Shown: positions 43,722 through 52,619 of the stretch, in pieces
How the letters are laid out: each line of letters begins with the position of its first letter
Position numbering within the stretch: position 1 is the first letter of the stretch
Source: an uncultured Paenibacillus sp.
GTDB lineage: Bacteria > Bacillota > Bacilli > Paenibacillales > Paenibacillaceae
NCBI GenBank assembly: GCA_937895345.1
Contig: CALAWP010000073.1
Location: forward strand, 228,053-292,052
Direction of reading: 5' to 3'
Length of the DNA: 64,000 nt
Translations under genes and position numbers: made by a program
Notes under the pieces: generated by a model
The model's input: only the letters and a program-made list of their open reading frames with translations
Databases searched by the model: none
What the model was told of the DNA's origin: nothing

Positions 43722-43742
43722 TCCTGGGAAGGGGATATTCGC

Positions 43743-45341
43743 ATGTTTAAGTTCAGAAAATCGTTAACGGCCGGATTCTCGGCACTAGTTATCGTATCAA
43801 TGGTCATTTCCGGCTGCGGCACCGGCGGCAATAACGGAGGCTCTTCAACCTCCGCGCCGACGAACGCTCCCGCCAATCCGACGCAGGCTCCATCGTCAAG
43901 CGGCGGCGGCGGGAAGGCGGAAGGCGGCACCGTACGGGTCGCCATGGCGACGGAGCCCGATAATCTGGATCCGTATCTGTCCGCGGCGACGGATACCGGT
44001 TCGATGATGGACAACGTGTTCGACGGTTTGTTCGAAGCGGGAGAGAACAGCAATCTCGTTCCGGCCATTGCGCAATCCTACGAGGTGTCGGAGGATGGAT
44101 TGTCGTATACCTTTAAGCTTCGGCAGGGCGTCAAGTTTCATGACGGTTCGGATCTGACGGCGGAGGACGTCTATTATTCGTACGCAAAGTTGTCCGGCTT
44201 GAACGGCCAAGAACCGCTGTCGTCGAAATTCGCTGCGATCGAAGCCATCGAGACGCCGGACGATTACACCGTGGTCGTGAAGCTTAAGGCCATCGACGCC
44301 GCTTTTCTGGCCGCCAATATCGTGGCGATCGTGCCGAAGGATTATGAAGACCACAGCTCGAAGCCGATCGGCGCGGGTCCGTTCAAGTTCGAGTCGTATT
44401 CTCCCGGCCAAGAGCTGGTCTTGACGAAAAACGAATCCTTTTACGACGAAGAGCGCATGCCGGCGCTGGACCGCGTGGAATTCAAGATTATGCCGGATGC
44501 AAACGCGTCCGTGCTGGCTCTGCAATCCGGAGATATTGACATGATTCCGGGCATTTCCTCGCAGGGTGCACTCCAATTGGGCGAAGGGTTCCAAATCGTG
44601 TCCGGTCCGCAAAACATGGTGCAGCTCATGGCGCTGAACAACGCAGTCGAGCCTTTGAACGACGTCAAGGTGCGCCAAGCGATCAATCATGCCGTCGACA
44701 AGGACGTTATTATCCAGACGGTCGCCGAAGGCAACGGCGCGAAGCTGGGATCCAATATGAGTCCGGCGATGAAAATGTACTATGAGGAAGGGTTGGAGGA
44801 CCGGTATAAGCCCGACATCGAGGAAGCCAAAAAGCTGCTTAAAGAAGCGGGTTACGAGAACGGCTTCGATCTGACCATTACCGTCCCGTCGAATTATAAA
44901 TTCCATGTCGACACGGCCCAGGTGATCGCCGAGCAATTGAAGGCCGCAGGTATTAACGCGACGATCAAGCAGGTGGAATGGAGCAGTTGGCTGGAGGACG
45001 TCTACAACAACGCGAAATACGAAGCGACGATCGTCGGCCTGACGGGCAAGCTCGATCCGCATGAAGTGCTCGGCAGATACGAAACGATTTATTCAAAAAA
45101 CTTCTTTAAGTTCAGCAACGCGGAATTTGACGATCTCGTCAACAGCGGACGCCTGGAAGTGAATGAACAAAAAAGAGCCGAGCTGTACAAGCGGGCGCAA
45201 ACGATTCTGACCGAGCAGGCAGCGGCCGTATTCATCATGGACCCCAGCCGCTCGGTGGCGATGAAGGACAATTTGCACGGCTTCAAGATGTATCCGGTGC
45301 AGAAATACGACTTTGCCGCCATGTATTATACCGATAAATAA
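43743..45341 (+). CDS. Family-5 ABC transporter solute-binding lipoprotein (Opp/Dpp type)
   Basis: 532 aa. Lipobox VISGC at residues about 17-21, then a Ser/Thr/Ala/Pro-rich linker, and the SBP_bac_5 fold: GGTVRVAMATEPDNLDPY, the family signature region VKFHDGSDLTAEDVYYSYA, and VRQAINHAVDKD. Such proteins bind peptides, nickel, heme, opines or oligosaccharides; the specificity cannot be read off. First of the five transporter genes. Confidence 0.94.
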   Translation: MFKFRKSLTAGFSALVIVSMVISGCGTGGNNGGSSTSAPTNAPANPTQAPSSSGGGGKAEGGTVRVAMATEPDNLDPYLSAATDTGSMMDNVFDGLFEAGENSNLVPAIAQSYEVSEDGLSYTFKLRQGVKFHDGSDLTAEDVYYSYAKLSGLNGQEPLSSKFAAIEAIETPDDYTVVVKLKAIDAAFLAANIVAIVPKDYEDHSSKPIGAGPFKFESYSPGQELVLTKNESFYDEERMPALDRVEFKIMPDANASVLALQSGDIDMIPGISSQGALQLGEGFQIVSGPQNMVQLMALNNAVEPLNDVKVRQAINHAVDKDVIIQTVAEGNGAKLGSNMSPAMKMYYEEGLEDRYKPDIEEAKKLLKEAGYENGFDLTITVPSNYKFHVDTAQVIAEQLKAAGINATIKQVEWSSWLEDVYNNAKYEATIVGLTGKLDPHEVLGRYETIYSKNFFKFSNAEFDDLVNSGRLEVNEQKRAELYKRAQTILTEQAAAVFIMDPSRSVAMKDNLHGFKMYPVQKYDFAAMYYTDK

Positions 45342-45356
45342 ACGAGGGAGGACGCC

Positions 45357-46301
45357 GTGAGATATTATATCCGGAAGGTGGCCGCCCTGATTTCCACCAT
45401 CGTGCTCGTCTCGGTCTTGACCTTCCTTGTTTTTCAAATATTGCCGGGCGATCCCGCGCAAATCGTGCTGGGCGTAGACGCGGACCCGCATCAGCTTGCC
45501 GAGCTGCGCAAGACGATGGGGCTGGACCGGCCGGCGGCGGAACGATACGTAACGTGGATTAAAGATGCCCTTACCGGAGATTTCGGCACGTCGCTCCGCT
45601 ATCAGAGACCGGTGGCGGACATTGTGGCGGAGCGGCTGCCGGTCACGCTGTCTTTATCCATAATGACCTTGGGGTTGACCTTGCTCATCGGTCTTCCCCT
45701 GGGCATTTACATTGCGCGCACGGACGGCAAATTCGTCTCCATGCTATTGTCGGTTATGACGCAAGTAGGCCTGGCGGTTCCGTCTTTCTGGCTGGCGTTT
45801 ATTTTAATCCTGCTCTTTTCCGTCACCTTCAAGATGTTTCCGACATACGGCTACGTGCCGTGGAGCGAAGATCCGGCCGGCGCCTTCAAGTCGTTGTTCC
45901 TGCCTTCGCTGGCGCTGGCCGTTCCGGGCATTGCCGTCGTCATCCGTTATTTGCGCAATACGCTGCTTGACCAGCTTCGAATGGATTACGTGCGAACGGC
46001 AAGAAGCAAAGGGCTGCGCGAGCCGGCGATCATGTACCGCCATCTGCTGCGCAACTCGTTGATCCCTGTGCTGACGATCATCGGACTTCTCATCGCGGAT
46101 ACGCTGGGCGGCAGCATCGTCGTGGAAAACGTATTTGCGCTGCCGGGTCTCGGCAATTTGCTGGTGACCTCGATCGGCACGCGCGATTTGCCCTTGCTGC
46201 AGACGCTTGTACTATATATCGCGATCATCGTCGTATTGATTAACTTTGCCATCGATATTCTGTACAAGGCGATCGATCCGCGCATTCGATTGAAAAGGTG
46301 A
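45357..46301 (+). CDS. ABC transporter permease (DppB/OppB type)
   Basis: 314 aa, six transmembrane helices. Family landmarks: LVFQILPGDPAQIVLG in the first loop, TLSLSIMTLGLTLLIGLPLGI, and the EAA loop YVRTARSKGLREPAIMYRHLLRN. It starts with GTG at 45357 behind GAGGGAGGA. It pairs with the following permease. Confidence 0.95.
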   Translation: MRYYIRKVAALISTIVLVSVLTFLVFQILPGDPAQIVLGVDADPHQLAELRKTMGLDRPAAERYVTWIKDALTGDFGTSLRYQRPVADIVAERLPVTLSLSIMTLGLTLLIGLPLGIYIARTDGKFVSMLLSVMTQVGLAVPSFWLAFILILLFSVTFKMFPTYGYVPWSEDPAGAFKSLFLPSLALAVPGIAVVIRYLRNTLLDQLRMDYVRTARSKGLREPAIMYRHLLRNSLIPVLTIIGLLIADTLGGSIVVENVFALPGLGNLLVTSIGTRDLPLLQTLVLYIAIIVVLINFAIDILYKAIDPRIRLKR

Positions 46302-46306
46302 ACGAG

Positions 46307-47125
46307 ATGAAATGGAATCGGTTCGTACGCAACAAGCCGTTAATGATCGGCGGCTTTATTATTACGGCGCTGCTGGGGCTGATGATCGTCAGCATGTTTT
46401 ATACCCCTTACGGCCCTAACGACATGAATACGGCGATGCGGCTCGCCGAGCCGCAGGCTTCGCACTGGTTCGGAACGGACAACTTCGGCCGCGACATCTT
46501 CAGCCGGATTATGGAGGGGACACAAACGTCCTTTCTGATCGGCTTTGCGTCTGTAGCCATCGGCCTCGCCTTCGGCCTTCTTATCGGGGCGGCGGCCGGT
46601 TACTGGGGCGGATGGGCGGATGAAGCGCTCATGCGCGTGATGGACGCCAAGCTGGCGTTTCCCGGCATTTTGCTGGCGATTATGCTTGTTTCCGTGTTCG
46701 GTCCGGGACTGGTCAATACAATCGTTGCGCTCGGGGTCATGAGCATTCCGGCATTTGCCAGAATCGCCCGCAGCGGCTTTATCCAATACAAGGAGTTTGC
46801 TTTCGTAAAGGCAGCGGCGGCAAGGGGAGCGGGTCCGATGCGCCAGATCGTTCGCCATATTTTGCCCAATGTCGCTTCGCCGCTTATCGTAGCCTGCTCC
46901 TTGCGGTTTTCCGGATCGATACTGGCCGAAGCCGGCCTGAGCTATTTGGGGCTTGGCGTTCAGCCGCCCGATCCCAGCTGGGGCAGGATGCTGAGCGAAG
47001 CGCAGCCGTTTATCGTGAACGCGCCTTGGTACGTCTTTATTACCGGTGCGGTTATTACGACGATGGTGCTTGGATTCAACCTGCTTGGAGACGGTTTTAG
47101 AGACGTGAGCGACAATAGGCGATAG
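46307..47125 (+). CDS. ABC transporter permease (DppC/OppC type)
   Basis: 272 aa with the OppC-type N-terminal helix and five more. Landmarks: HWFGTDNFGRDIFSRIMEG, and the EAA loop FVKAAAARGAGPMRQIVRHILPN. ATG 46307 is chosen because AAAAGGTGA lies at proper spacing; GTG 46298 overlapping the upstream stop is an alternative. Confidence 0.95.
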   Translation: MKWNRFVRNKPLMIGGFIITALLGLMIVSMFYTPYGPNDMNTAMRLAEPQASHWFGTDNFGRDIFSRIMEGTQTSFLIGFASVAIGLAFGLLIGAAAGYWGGWADEALMRVMDAKLAFPGILLAIMLVSVFGPGLVNTIVALGVMSIPAFARIARSGFIQYKEFAFVKAAAARGAGPMRQIVRHILPNVASPLIVACSLRFSGSILAEAGLSYLGLGVQPPDPSWGRMLSEAQPFIVNAPWYVFITGAVITTMVLGFNLLGDGFRDVSDNRR

Positions 47126-47137
47126 GAGGGAGCCGCT

Positions 47138-48121
47138 ATGACGGAATCGCTGTTGGAAATGAACAACCTGGAAGTGTCGTTCGCGATCGGCAAAAGGAAA
47201 TATCCGGCTTTGCGAAAGCTGAGCTTTCGCATCGGACCGAAGGAGCGGGTCGGTATCGTCGGGGAATCGGGATGCGGCAAAAGCTTGACATCCTTGTCGG
47301 CTATGGGATTGCTGCCGGAGTCGGCAGCGGTAACGGATGGCGAAATCGTGCTGGACGGCAAACCGATGTCAGGGGCGAAAGAGGAAGATTGGCGCAGGGC
47401 GAGAGGCAAGCAGGTCGCTATGATCTTTCAGGATCCGATGACGGCGCTCAACCCGCTGATGCCGGTCGGCAGGCAAATCGCTGAAATGGCGCTGACTCAT
47501 CAGAACATAAAGCCCAAGGAAGCGAAGAAGCTCGCCCTGGAGATGATGGAAAAGGTCGGGTTGTCGCGCGTCGACCAGCTTTACGGCGAATATCCGCATC
47601 GCCTGTCCGGCGGCATGATGCAGCGGATCATGATTGCAACGGCGCTGATCTGCGAGCCGAAGCTGCTCATCGCGGACGAACCGACGACGGCGCTTGACGT
47701 CACGATTCAGGCGCAAATTTTGGAGCTGCTGCGGGAGATAAACCGCCGTACGGATACGGCGATGCTCTTTATATCCCATGACCTGGGCGTCGTGCGCGAG
47801 GTATGCGAACGGGTGATTGTCATGTATGCGGGCTACATCGTGGAGGATGCGCCCGTCCGGGACGTCCTGGAGCATCCCAGGCACCCGTATACGACAGCCT
47901 TGCTGCAGGCGCTTCCGCGTCCGGACAAGAAAGGAAGGCCGCTGTACGCAATACCCGGCCGGGTTCCGCCGCTGACGGAACGCGGGGAAGGCTGCCCGTT
48001 CGCCGGGCGCTGCCCGCAGGCATCGGCGCTGTGCGAGTCGGTAACGCCTGAGCTTGGGTTAACGGATCAACGGCATCGGGTGCGCTGTCATCTTTACGCG
48101 AAGGAGCGGATGAGCGGATGA
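47138..48121 (+). CDS. ABC transporter ATPase (DppD/OppD type)
   Basis: 327 aa. Walker A GESGCGKS, signature LSGGMMQR, Walker B LLIADEPTTALD, then the C-terminal oligo_HPY domain with PLTERGEGCPFAGRCPQA and two further Cys. ATGA overlap with the next ATPase gene (48118-48121). Confidence 0.96.
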   Translation: MTESLLEMNNLEVSFAIGKRKYPALRKLSFRIGPKERVGIVGESGCGKSLTSLSAMGLLPESAAVTDGEIVLDGKPMSGAKEEDWRRARGKQVAMIFQDPMTALNPLMPVGRQIAEMALTHQNIKPKEAKKLALEMMEKVGLSRVDQLYGEYPHRLSGGMMQRIMIATALICEPKLLIADEPTTALDVTIQAQILELLREINRRTDTAMLFISHDLGVVREVCERVIVMYAGYIVEDAPVRDVLEHPRHPYTTALLQALPRPDKKGRPLYAIPGRVPPLTERGEGCPFAGRCPQASALCESVTPELGLTDQRHRVRCHLYAKERMSG

Positions 48122-49092
48122 ACGCGACATTAATTCGGATCGAAGAGCTTGCCAAGCATTATCCCGTGCCGAAGCGCAAGCTGTTTGAGAAACGCCAATC
48201 CGTCCGTGCGGTGGACGGCGTATCGTTTACTATCGCCGAAGGCGAAATATTCGGGCTCGTCGGCGAGAGCGGCTGCGGCAAATCTACGACCGGACAAATG
48301 ATTGTGCAGCTGGTAAAGGAAACGAAAGGCGACATCTATTATCGCGGCGGGAAGATCAACGGCCTTTCCGCCTCCGATATGAAGGGGTTGAGGCGGGAGC
48401 TGCAAATCGTGTTTCAGGATCCGTCTTCCTCGCTGAATCCGAAAAAAACGGTCGGCTGGCTGCTGGAAGAACCGCTGATCATTCACGGCATCGGGAACAA
48501 GCGGGAGAGACGGGAGATTGTGGCGGAAACGTTGGAGCAGGTCGGACTGGACGCCGGTTATGCCAAGCGATATCCGCATGAACTTAGCGGAGGCCAGAAG
48601 CAGAGGGTAGGCATCGCCGCCGCGCTTGTTCTGAAGCCCAAATTCATCGTCATCGACGAAGCGGTGTCCGCGCTGGACGTATCCGTGCAATCGCAAATTC
48701 TGAATCTGCTCATAGAGCTGCGCGATAAGCTGCGGCTGACTTATTTGTTTATTTCCCACGATCTCAACGTTATCCAATATATTAGCGACCGGATCGGCGT
48801 CATGTATTTGGGCAAGCTTGTGGAACTATTCGATGCCGGATCGGCTGCTCCGCTGCATCCGTATACGAAGGCGCTGTTTTCCGCGATACCCGATGTGCAA
48901 GGCACTGCAGAGCGGATCGTGCTGAAAGGGGATGTCCCGAACCCGATCCGTCCTCCAAGCGGCTGCGCATTTCATCCGCGATGTCCCTTGGCGACGGAAC
49001 GATGTTCAGAGGAACGTCCCTCGCTGAGACCGGTCACGTCCGCACACCTAGTAAGCTGCCATTTATATGAGCAGGAAGGAGGCTTAACATGA
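48118..49092 (+). CDS. ABC transporter ATPase (DppF/OppF type)
   Basis: 324 aa. Walker A GESGCGKS, signature LSGGQKQR, Walker B FIVIDEAVSALD, oligo_HPY tail PPSGCAFHPRCPLATERC. Partner of the preceding ATPase. ATGA overlap with the phosphoesterase gene (49089-49092), so the enzyme is translationally coupled to the importer. Confidence 0.96.
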   Translation: MNATLIRIEELAKHYPVPKRKLFEKRQSVRAVDGVSFTIAEGEIFGLVGESGCGKSTTGQMIVQLVKETKGDIYYRGGKINGLSASDMKGLRRELQIVFQDPSSSLNPKKTVGWLLEEPLIIHGIGNKRERREIVAETLEQVGLDAGYAKRYPHELSGGQKQRVGIAAALVLKPKFIVIDEAVSALDVSVQSQILNLLIELRDKLRLTYLFISHDLNVIQYISDRIGVMYLGKLVELFDAGSAAPLHPYTKALFSAIPDVQGTAERIVLKGDVPNPIRPPSGCAFHPRCPLATERCSEERPSLRPVTSAHLVSCHLYEQEGGLT

Positions 49093-49907
49093 GAATAGGC
49101 GTGATATCGGATTTGCATGTCGATTTGAATGAGCTGCCCGGCGAGCCGCTCGTGGAAGAAGCGCTTCTGGAGCACGCCCTTCAGCGCGGCTTGGGCGGCC
49201 TGATTATTGCCGGAGACATTTCGAACGACGTAAACCGCAGCCTGGACGTGCTGAACATGCTGAAGCGGGAAACCGGCATTCCCATCCTGTTCGTGCCGGG
49301 CAATCACGATTATTGGAGCAAGGATAACGGCATAACGGATACGTGGCAAATATACCGGATGTATCAGACTTTCGAAGGCTGCTTGAGCGAAAGGCCGCGC
49401 CTGCTGGATAACGGCTGGGCGGTAATTGGCAATTCGGGCTGGTACGATTATACCATGGGCGAACCGGGCTACACTTTCGAGCAGTTTGAGCTCATGCATG
49501 CCATGGACAGAACTTGGCATGACAGCTGGTATGTCCGGTGGGGAATGAGCAATGGGGACATTCATCGCTATTTCCGGGACCGCATGGAAGCAGAGCTTGA
49601 GGCATACCGCGATAAACCCATCATTATGGTGACCCATATGCTGACCCATCCTTTTTTTAAGGTGCCGATGCCTCATCCGCAATGGTCTTATTTCAATGCC
49701 TTTCTTGGCAGTTTGGAGTATGCGGAATTGTACAAACAATACGGCGTCAAATACGGCATCATGGGTCATGTGCATTACCGCAAGCGGCATGCCGAGCATG
49801 GAACGGAGATGATCTGCGCTTGCCTTGGCTATCGCAAGGAATGGCGGAACGGCTCCGTAATGGAGGAGATCCGCGATTGCATGCAGGAGATTGATTTGCA
49901 GCGGTGA
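49089..49907 (+). CDS. Calcineurin-like metallophosphoesterase, last gene of the cluster
   Basis: 272 aa. All five motifs of the family: SDLHVDLN (DxH), IIAGDISND (GDxxx), PGNHDYW (GNHD), VTHMLTHP (H) and GHVHYR (GHxH). Cytosolic; hydrolyses phosphomono- or diesters with two metal ions. Its start overlaps the stop of the importer ATPase, so it is part of the same operon. The coupling suggests that the imported solute, or a derivative of it, is its substrate. Confidence 0.92.
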   Translation: MRIGVISDLHVDLNELPGEPLVEEALLEHALQRGLGGLIIAGDISNDVNRSLDVLNMLKRETGIPILFVPGNHDYWSKDNGITDTWQIYRMYQTFEGCLSERPRLLDNGWAVIGNSGWYDYTMGEPGYTFEQFELMHAMDRTWHDSWYVRWGMSNGDIHRYFRDRMEAELEAYRDKPIIMVTHMLTHPFFKVPMPHPQWSYFNAFLGSLEYAELYKQYGVKYGIMGHVHYRKRHAEHGTEMICACLGYRKEWRNGSVMEEIRDCMQEIDLQR

Positions 49908-49966
49908 GAAGCGCCGTTTGCTGATCAATCGCGGCAGCAGGACAGGCTGAATGCGAAGGGACGCTC

Positions 49967-50006
49967 AAAAGACAGTTAACGTACGGTTAACTGTCTTTGA
50001 CTTTTT
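49967..50006 (+). terminator. Terminator of the RpiR/Opp cluster
   Basis: AAAGACAGTTAAC and GTTAACTGTCTTT form a 13-bp stem around a GTACG-type loop, with a T-rich tract ending at 50006. Confidence 0.85.
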
Positions 50007-50332
50007 ACGGCAATGTGTGATAGGTCGACGAGACGCGAGGTTCGCTACTTCGGCAGCAGGGGATGCTTTTGGCGGAAAACGTTTTCCTTTTAAGGGATAA
50101 CTTTATCTTGTTAAAATAATATAATCATTATCAATATTATTTTTGGTTTCTATAGACATAACATATTGCTAATTATAAATTAAATGTTAGTATGAAAGTA
50201 ACCGGAACTTCCCGGGAGCTCCAGCCAAGCAAAGCGAGGTGATACTGTTTTTGAAAACGCTTTCTCGGAAGTCAGACAGCGGTCCATACATCCTGTCAGT
50301 CCGAAACCAATCGAATGAAGGAGGCTATGATA
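50007..50332 (+). other. AT-rich leader and control region of the mannanase gene
   Basis: No gene seen. It holds a perfect 14-bp palindrome GGAAAACGTTTTCC (50074-50087), resembling LacI/CcpA-type operators, a strongly AT-rich stretch (about 50090-50200), a possible closing stem AGTAT (50189-50193) with ATACT (50242-50246) around a GC-rich self-complementary core near 50205-50222, and the cre-like site listed separately. Promoter hexamers cannot be fixed in the AT-rich part. Confidence 0.5.
50251..50265. promoter_or_regulatory. Catabolite-responsive element (cre), CcpA site
   Basis: TTGAAAACGCTTTCT satisfies every fixed position of the cre consensus WTGNAANCGNWNNCW. It lies 67 bases before the mannanase start codon, where bound CcpA would repress transcription on preferred sugars. 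Confidence 0.75.
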
Positions 50333-52108
50333 ATGTTCATGATAATGAAATCCGTCCGAACACGAATCGCTATGCTGCTTTCGTTTGCCCTTTTCCTTTC
50401 CTTCTGCTTGCCGCAGCCATCCGCTTACGCGTCCGGTTCGGTGCAAGGCTTTACGATCAGCGGAACGACAATTTACGATGCGACGGGCCAGCCGTTCGTT
50501 ATGCGGGGAGTCAATCACGCCCATACCTGGTACAAAAACGATTTGGCGGCGGCTATTCCTGCCATTGCGGCTACGGGATCCAACACGGTCCGCATCGTCC
50601 TGTCGAACGGCGTGCAGTGGACCAAAGATTCCGCCGCTTCGGTTCAGTCGATTATCGATCTGTGTTCCCAATACGGCATGATCGCCATGCTGGAGGTGCA
50701 TGACGCGACGGGCAGCGATCAGGCGTCCGCGCTCCAAGCGGCGGTCGATTACTGGATTGAAATCAAGGACGTGCTGATCGGCAAGGAGGACCGGGTCATC
50801 GTCAACATCGCGAACGAATGGTTCGGCTCCTGGAGCGCGGCAGGATGGGCGAGCGGGTACCAGTCCGCCATTCCGGCTTTGCGCACGGCGGGCATCCGCA
50901 ACCTGATCGTGGTCGACGCGGCGGGATGGGGACAATATCCGACATCCATCTTTACGCACGGCAACGCCGTCTTTAACGCCGACCCGCTCGGCAAAACGAT
51001 CTTTTCCATTCATATGTACGAATACGCGGGAGGCAGCGCCGCCACCGTAAAAAGCAACATCGACAACGCGCTGGCGATCGGCGTTCCCGTCATCGTCGGC
51101 GAGTTCGGCCACCGGCACCACAGCGGAGATGTGGATGAAGCGACCATTATGAGCTATGCGCAGGAAAAAGGAGTCGGCTGGCTCGCCTGGTCCTGGTACG
51201 GCAACGGAGGAGGCGTCGAATATTTGGATTTGGCGACCGGTCCCGCCGGCAGCTTGACGGCGTGGGGGCAGTCGGTCGTCAACGGCACGCACGGCACCTT
51301 GGCGACTTCGGTCAAGAGCGGCATCTTCACGACGCCGGGCTATCAGCCGGTGCCGGAAAACGGAACGGGAACGGCTCCGTCCGCACCGACGGGGCTGACG
51401 GCTCTGGCAGGCAACGGCCAGGCGACGTTAAGCTGGAACGCGGCGGCGGGAGCGGCAGCCTATACGGTCAAACGTTCTACCGCCAGCGGCGGCCCGTATT
51501 CGGTCGTCGCCTCCGGGCTCGCCTCGACTTCGTATACGGATACGGGACTGACGAACGGAACGACCTATTATTACGTCGTCACCGCTTCGAACGCCGCAGG
51601 GGAGAGCGGCCATTCCGCGCAAGCAAGCGCGACGCCGCAGCAGGTCGTTTCGCCGCCTGAAGGCTTGACGGTGCAATATAAGGCGGCGAACGCCAATGCG
51701 ACGGACAACACGATCAGCCCGCATTTCAATATTAAAAACAACGGTTCGACTCCCGTAGATTTAAGCACGCTGACCCTTCGTTATTATTTTACGAAAGACG
51801 GCGGACCCTCGTTAAACTCATGGGTCGACTGGGCCGCGATCGGAGCATCGAACGTGCAGAGTACGTTCGGCGCGGCTTCGGGTACGAATGCCGATACGTA
51901 TGTCGAGCTGAGCTTTAGTTCGGGGGCGGGAACGGTCGCCGCCGGAGGTCAAACGGGAGAGATTCAGCTGCGCATCGCGAAGACGGATTGGTCCAGCTTC
52001 AACGAATCCGACGATTATTCGTTTGATCCGACGAAGACGGCGTTTGCGGATTGGGATAAAGTAGCCCTGTTCCAGGACGGAACGCTGGTGTGGGGAACGA
52101 CGCCTTGA
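50333..52108 (+). CDS. Secreted mannan endo-1,4-beta-mannosidase (GH5_8) with Fn3 and CBM3
   Basis: 591 aa. Signal peptide 1-33 (cleavage after AYA), GH5 catalytic domain about 35-330, fibronectin type III about 345-430, family-3 carbohydrate-binding module about 440-590. The GH5 part has GVNHAHTWYKNDL, acid/base Glu162 in NIANEWFG and nucleophile Glu257 in VGEFGHRH, closely matching alkaline Bacillus beta-mannanases of subfamily 8. The CBM3 (LTVQYKAANANATDN, DWAAIGAS) binds cellulose and would hold the enzyme on plant cell walls. ATG 50333 lies 8 bases after AAGGAGG. It stands alone, with cre control upstream. Confidence 0.95.
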   Translation: MFMIMKSVRTRIAMLLSFALFLSFCLPQPSAYASGSVQGFTISGTTIYDATGQPFVMRGVNHAHTWYKNDLAAAIPAIAATGSNTVRIVLSNGVQWTKDSAASVQSIIDLCSQYGMIAMLEVHDATGSDQASALQAAVDYWIEIKDVLIGKEDRVIVNIANEWFGSWSAAGWASGYQSAIPALRTAGIRNLIVVDAAGWGQYPTSIFTHGNAVFNADPLGKTIFSIHMYEYAGGSAATVKSNIDNALAIGVPVIVGEFGHRHHSGDVDEATIMSYAQEKGVGWLAWSWYGNGGGVEYLDLATGPAGSLTAWGQSVVNGTHGTLATSVKSGIFTTPGYQPVPENGTGTAPSAPTGLTALAGNGQATLSWNAAAGAAAYTVKRSTASGGPYSVVASGLASTSYTDTGLTNGTTYYYVVTASNAAGESGHSAQASATPQQVVSPPEGLTVQYKAANANATDNTISPHFNIKNNGSTPVDLSTLTLRYYFTKDGGPSLNSWVDWAAIGASNVQSTFGAASGTNADTYVELSFSSGAGTVAAGGQTGEIQLRIAKTDWSSFNESDDYSFDPTKTAFADWDKVALFQDGTLVWGTTP

Positions 52109-52277
52109 GACCGCAGCCTTATGCTGCTTAACAGATGACGGTTTATATCAAGAGAAAAGTATTTTCTTACGTTGTTTGATTGGATTGCCGGACAACGTTA
52201 CTTGCATTGACAACGGATTGAAGGCTCGAAGGCCCGAATCCGCTGCGGCAAAGTCATGAGAAGGAGAGAACGATCAC

Positions 52278-52505
52278 ATGAACAAACCTTTAATTAAACG
52301 AATCGAATGCGCCTATTTGCCGGTGAGAAACGTCGAAGCTTCCGCCGCCTGGTACGAGAAGGTGCTCGGACTGCAGCCGCGCTCGCCGATAGAGCCGGGC
52401 AAAGGCGCCATTATGATAATGGGCGGCGGCCTGCAGTTGAATTTCAAAGATCCGGACGGCAACAAGTTTCAAGCGTGGCAGCAGCCCGTGCCGGTGCATG
52501 CGTGA
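52278..52505 (+). pseudogene. VOC/glyoxalase-family gene with an internal deletion
   Basis: 75 codons against about 120 in complete single-domain members. The N-terminal strand-helix (YLPVRNVEASAAWYEKVLGL) and the C-terminal signature (NFKDPDGNKFQAW) are both present, but the roughly 45 residues between the third strand and the last motif are missing; the frame is kept through the joint near 52433-52440. AAGGAGAG precedes the ATG. A folded metal site is unlikely. Confidence 0.75.
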
Positions 52506-52548
52506 CATAACACGGCCTACGGAGGGAATAAACAGCGTAACAACGTCG

Positions 52549-52580
52549 AAACCGACAGGCAAGCCGCCTGTCGGTTTCCT
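52549..52580. terminator. Bidirectional terminator between the VOC remnant and the GH18 gene
   Basis: GAAACCGACAGGC pairs with GCCTGTCGGTTTC around AAGCC. T residues follow on the right and A residues precede on the left. Confidence 0.8.
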
Positions 52581-52619
52581 TGTGCAGGCTGCGCCGCGGC
52601 GCAGCTGTCGTTGGATCGT

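Noticed and set aside
50119..50133. Fur-box-like sequence upstream of the mannanase (13 of 15 positions)
   Set aside because: It lies in a stretch that is nearly all A and T, where such matches arise by chance, and no iron gene follows.
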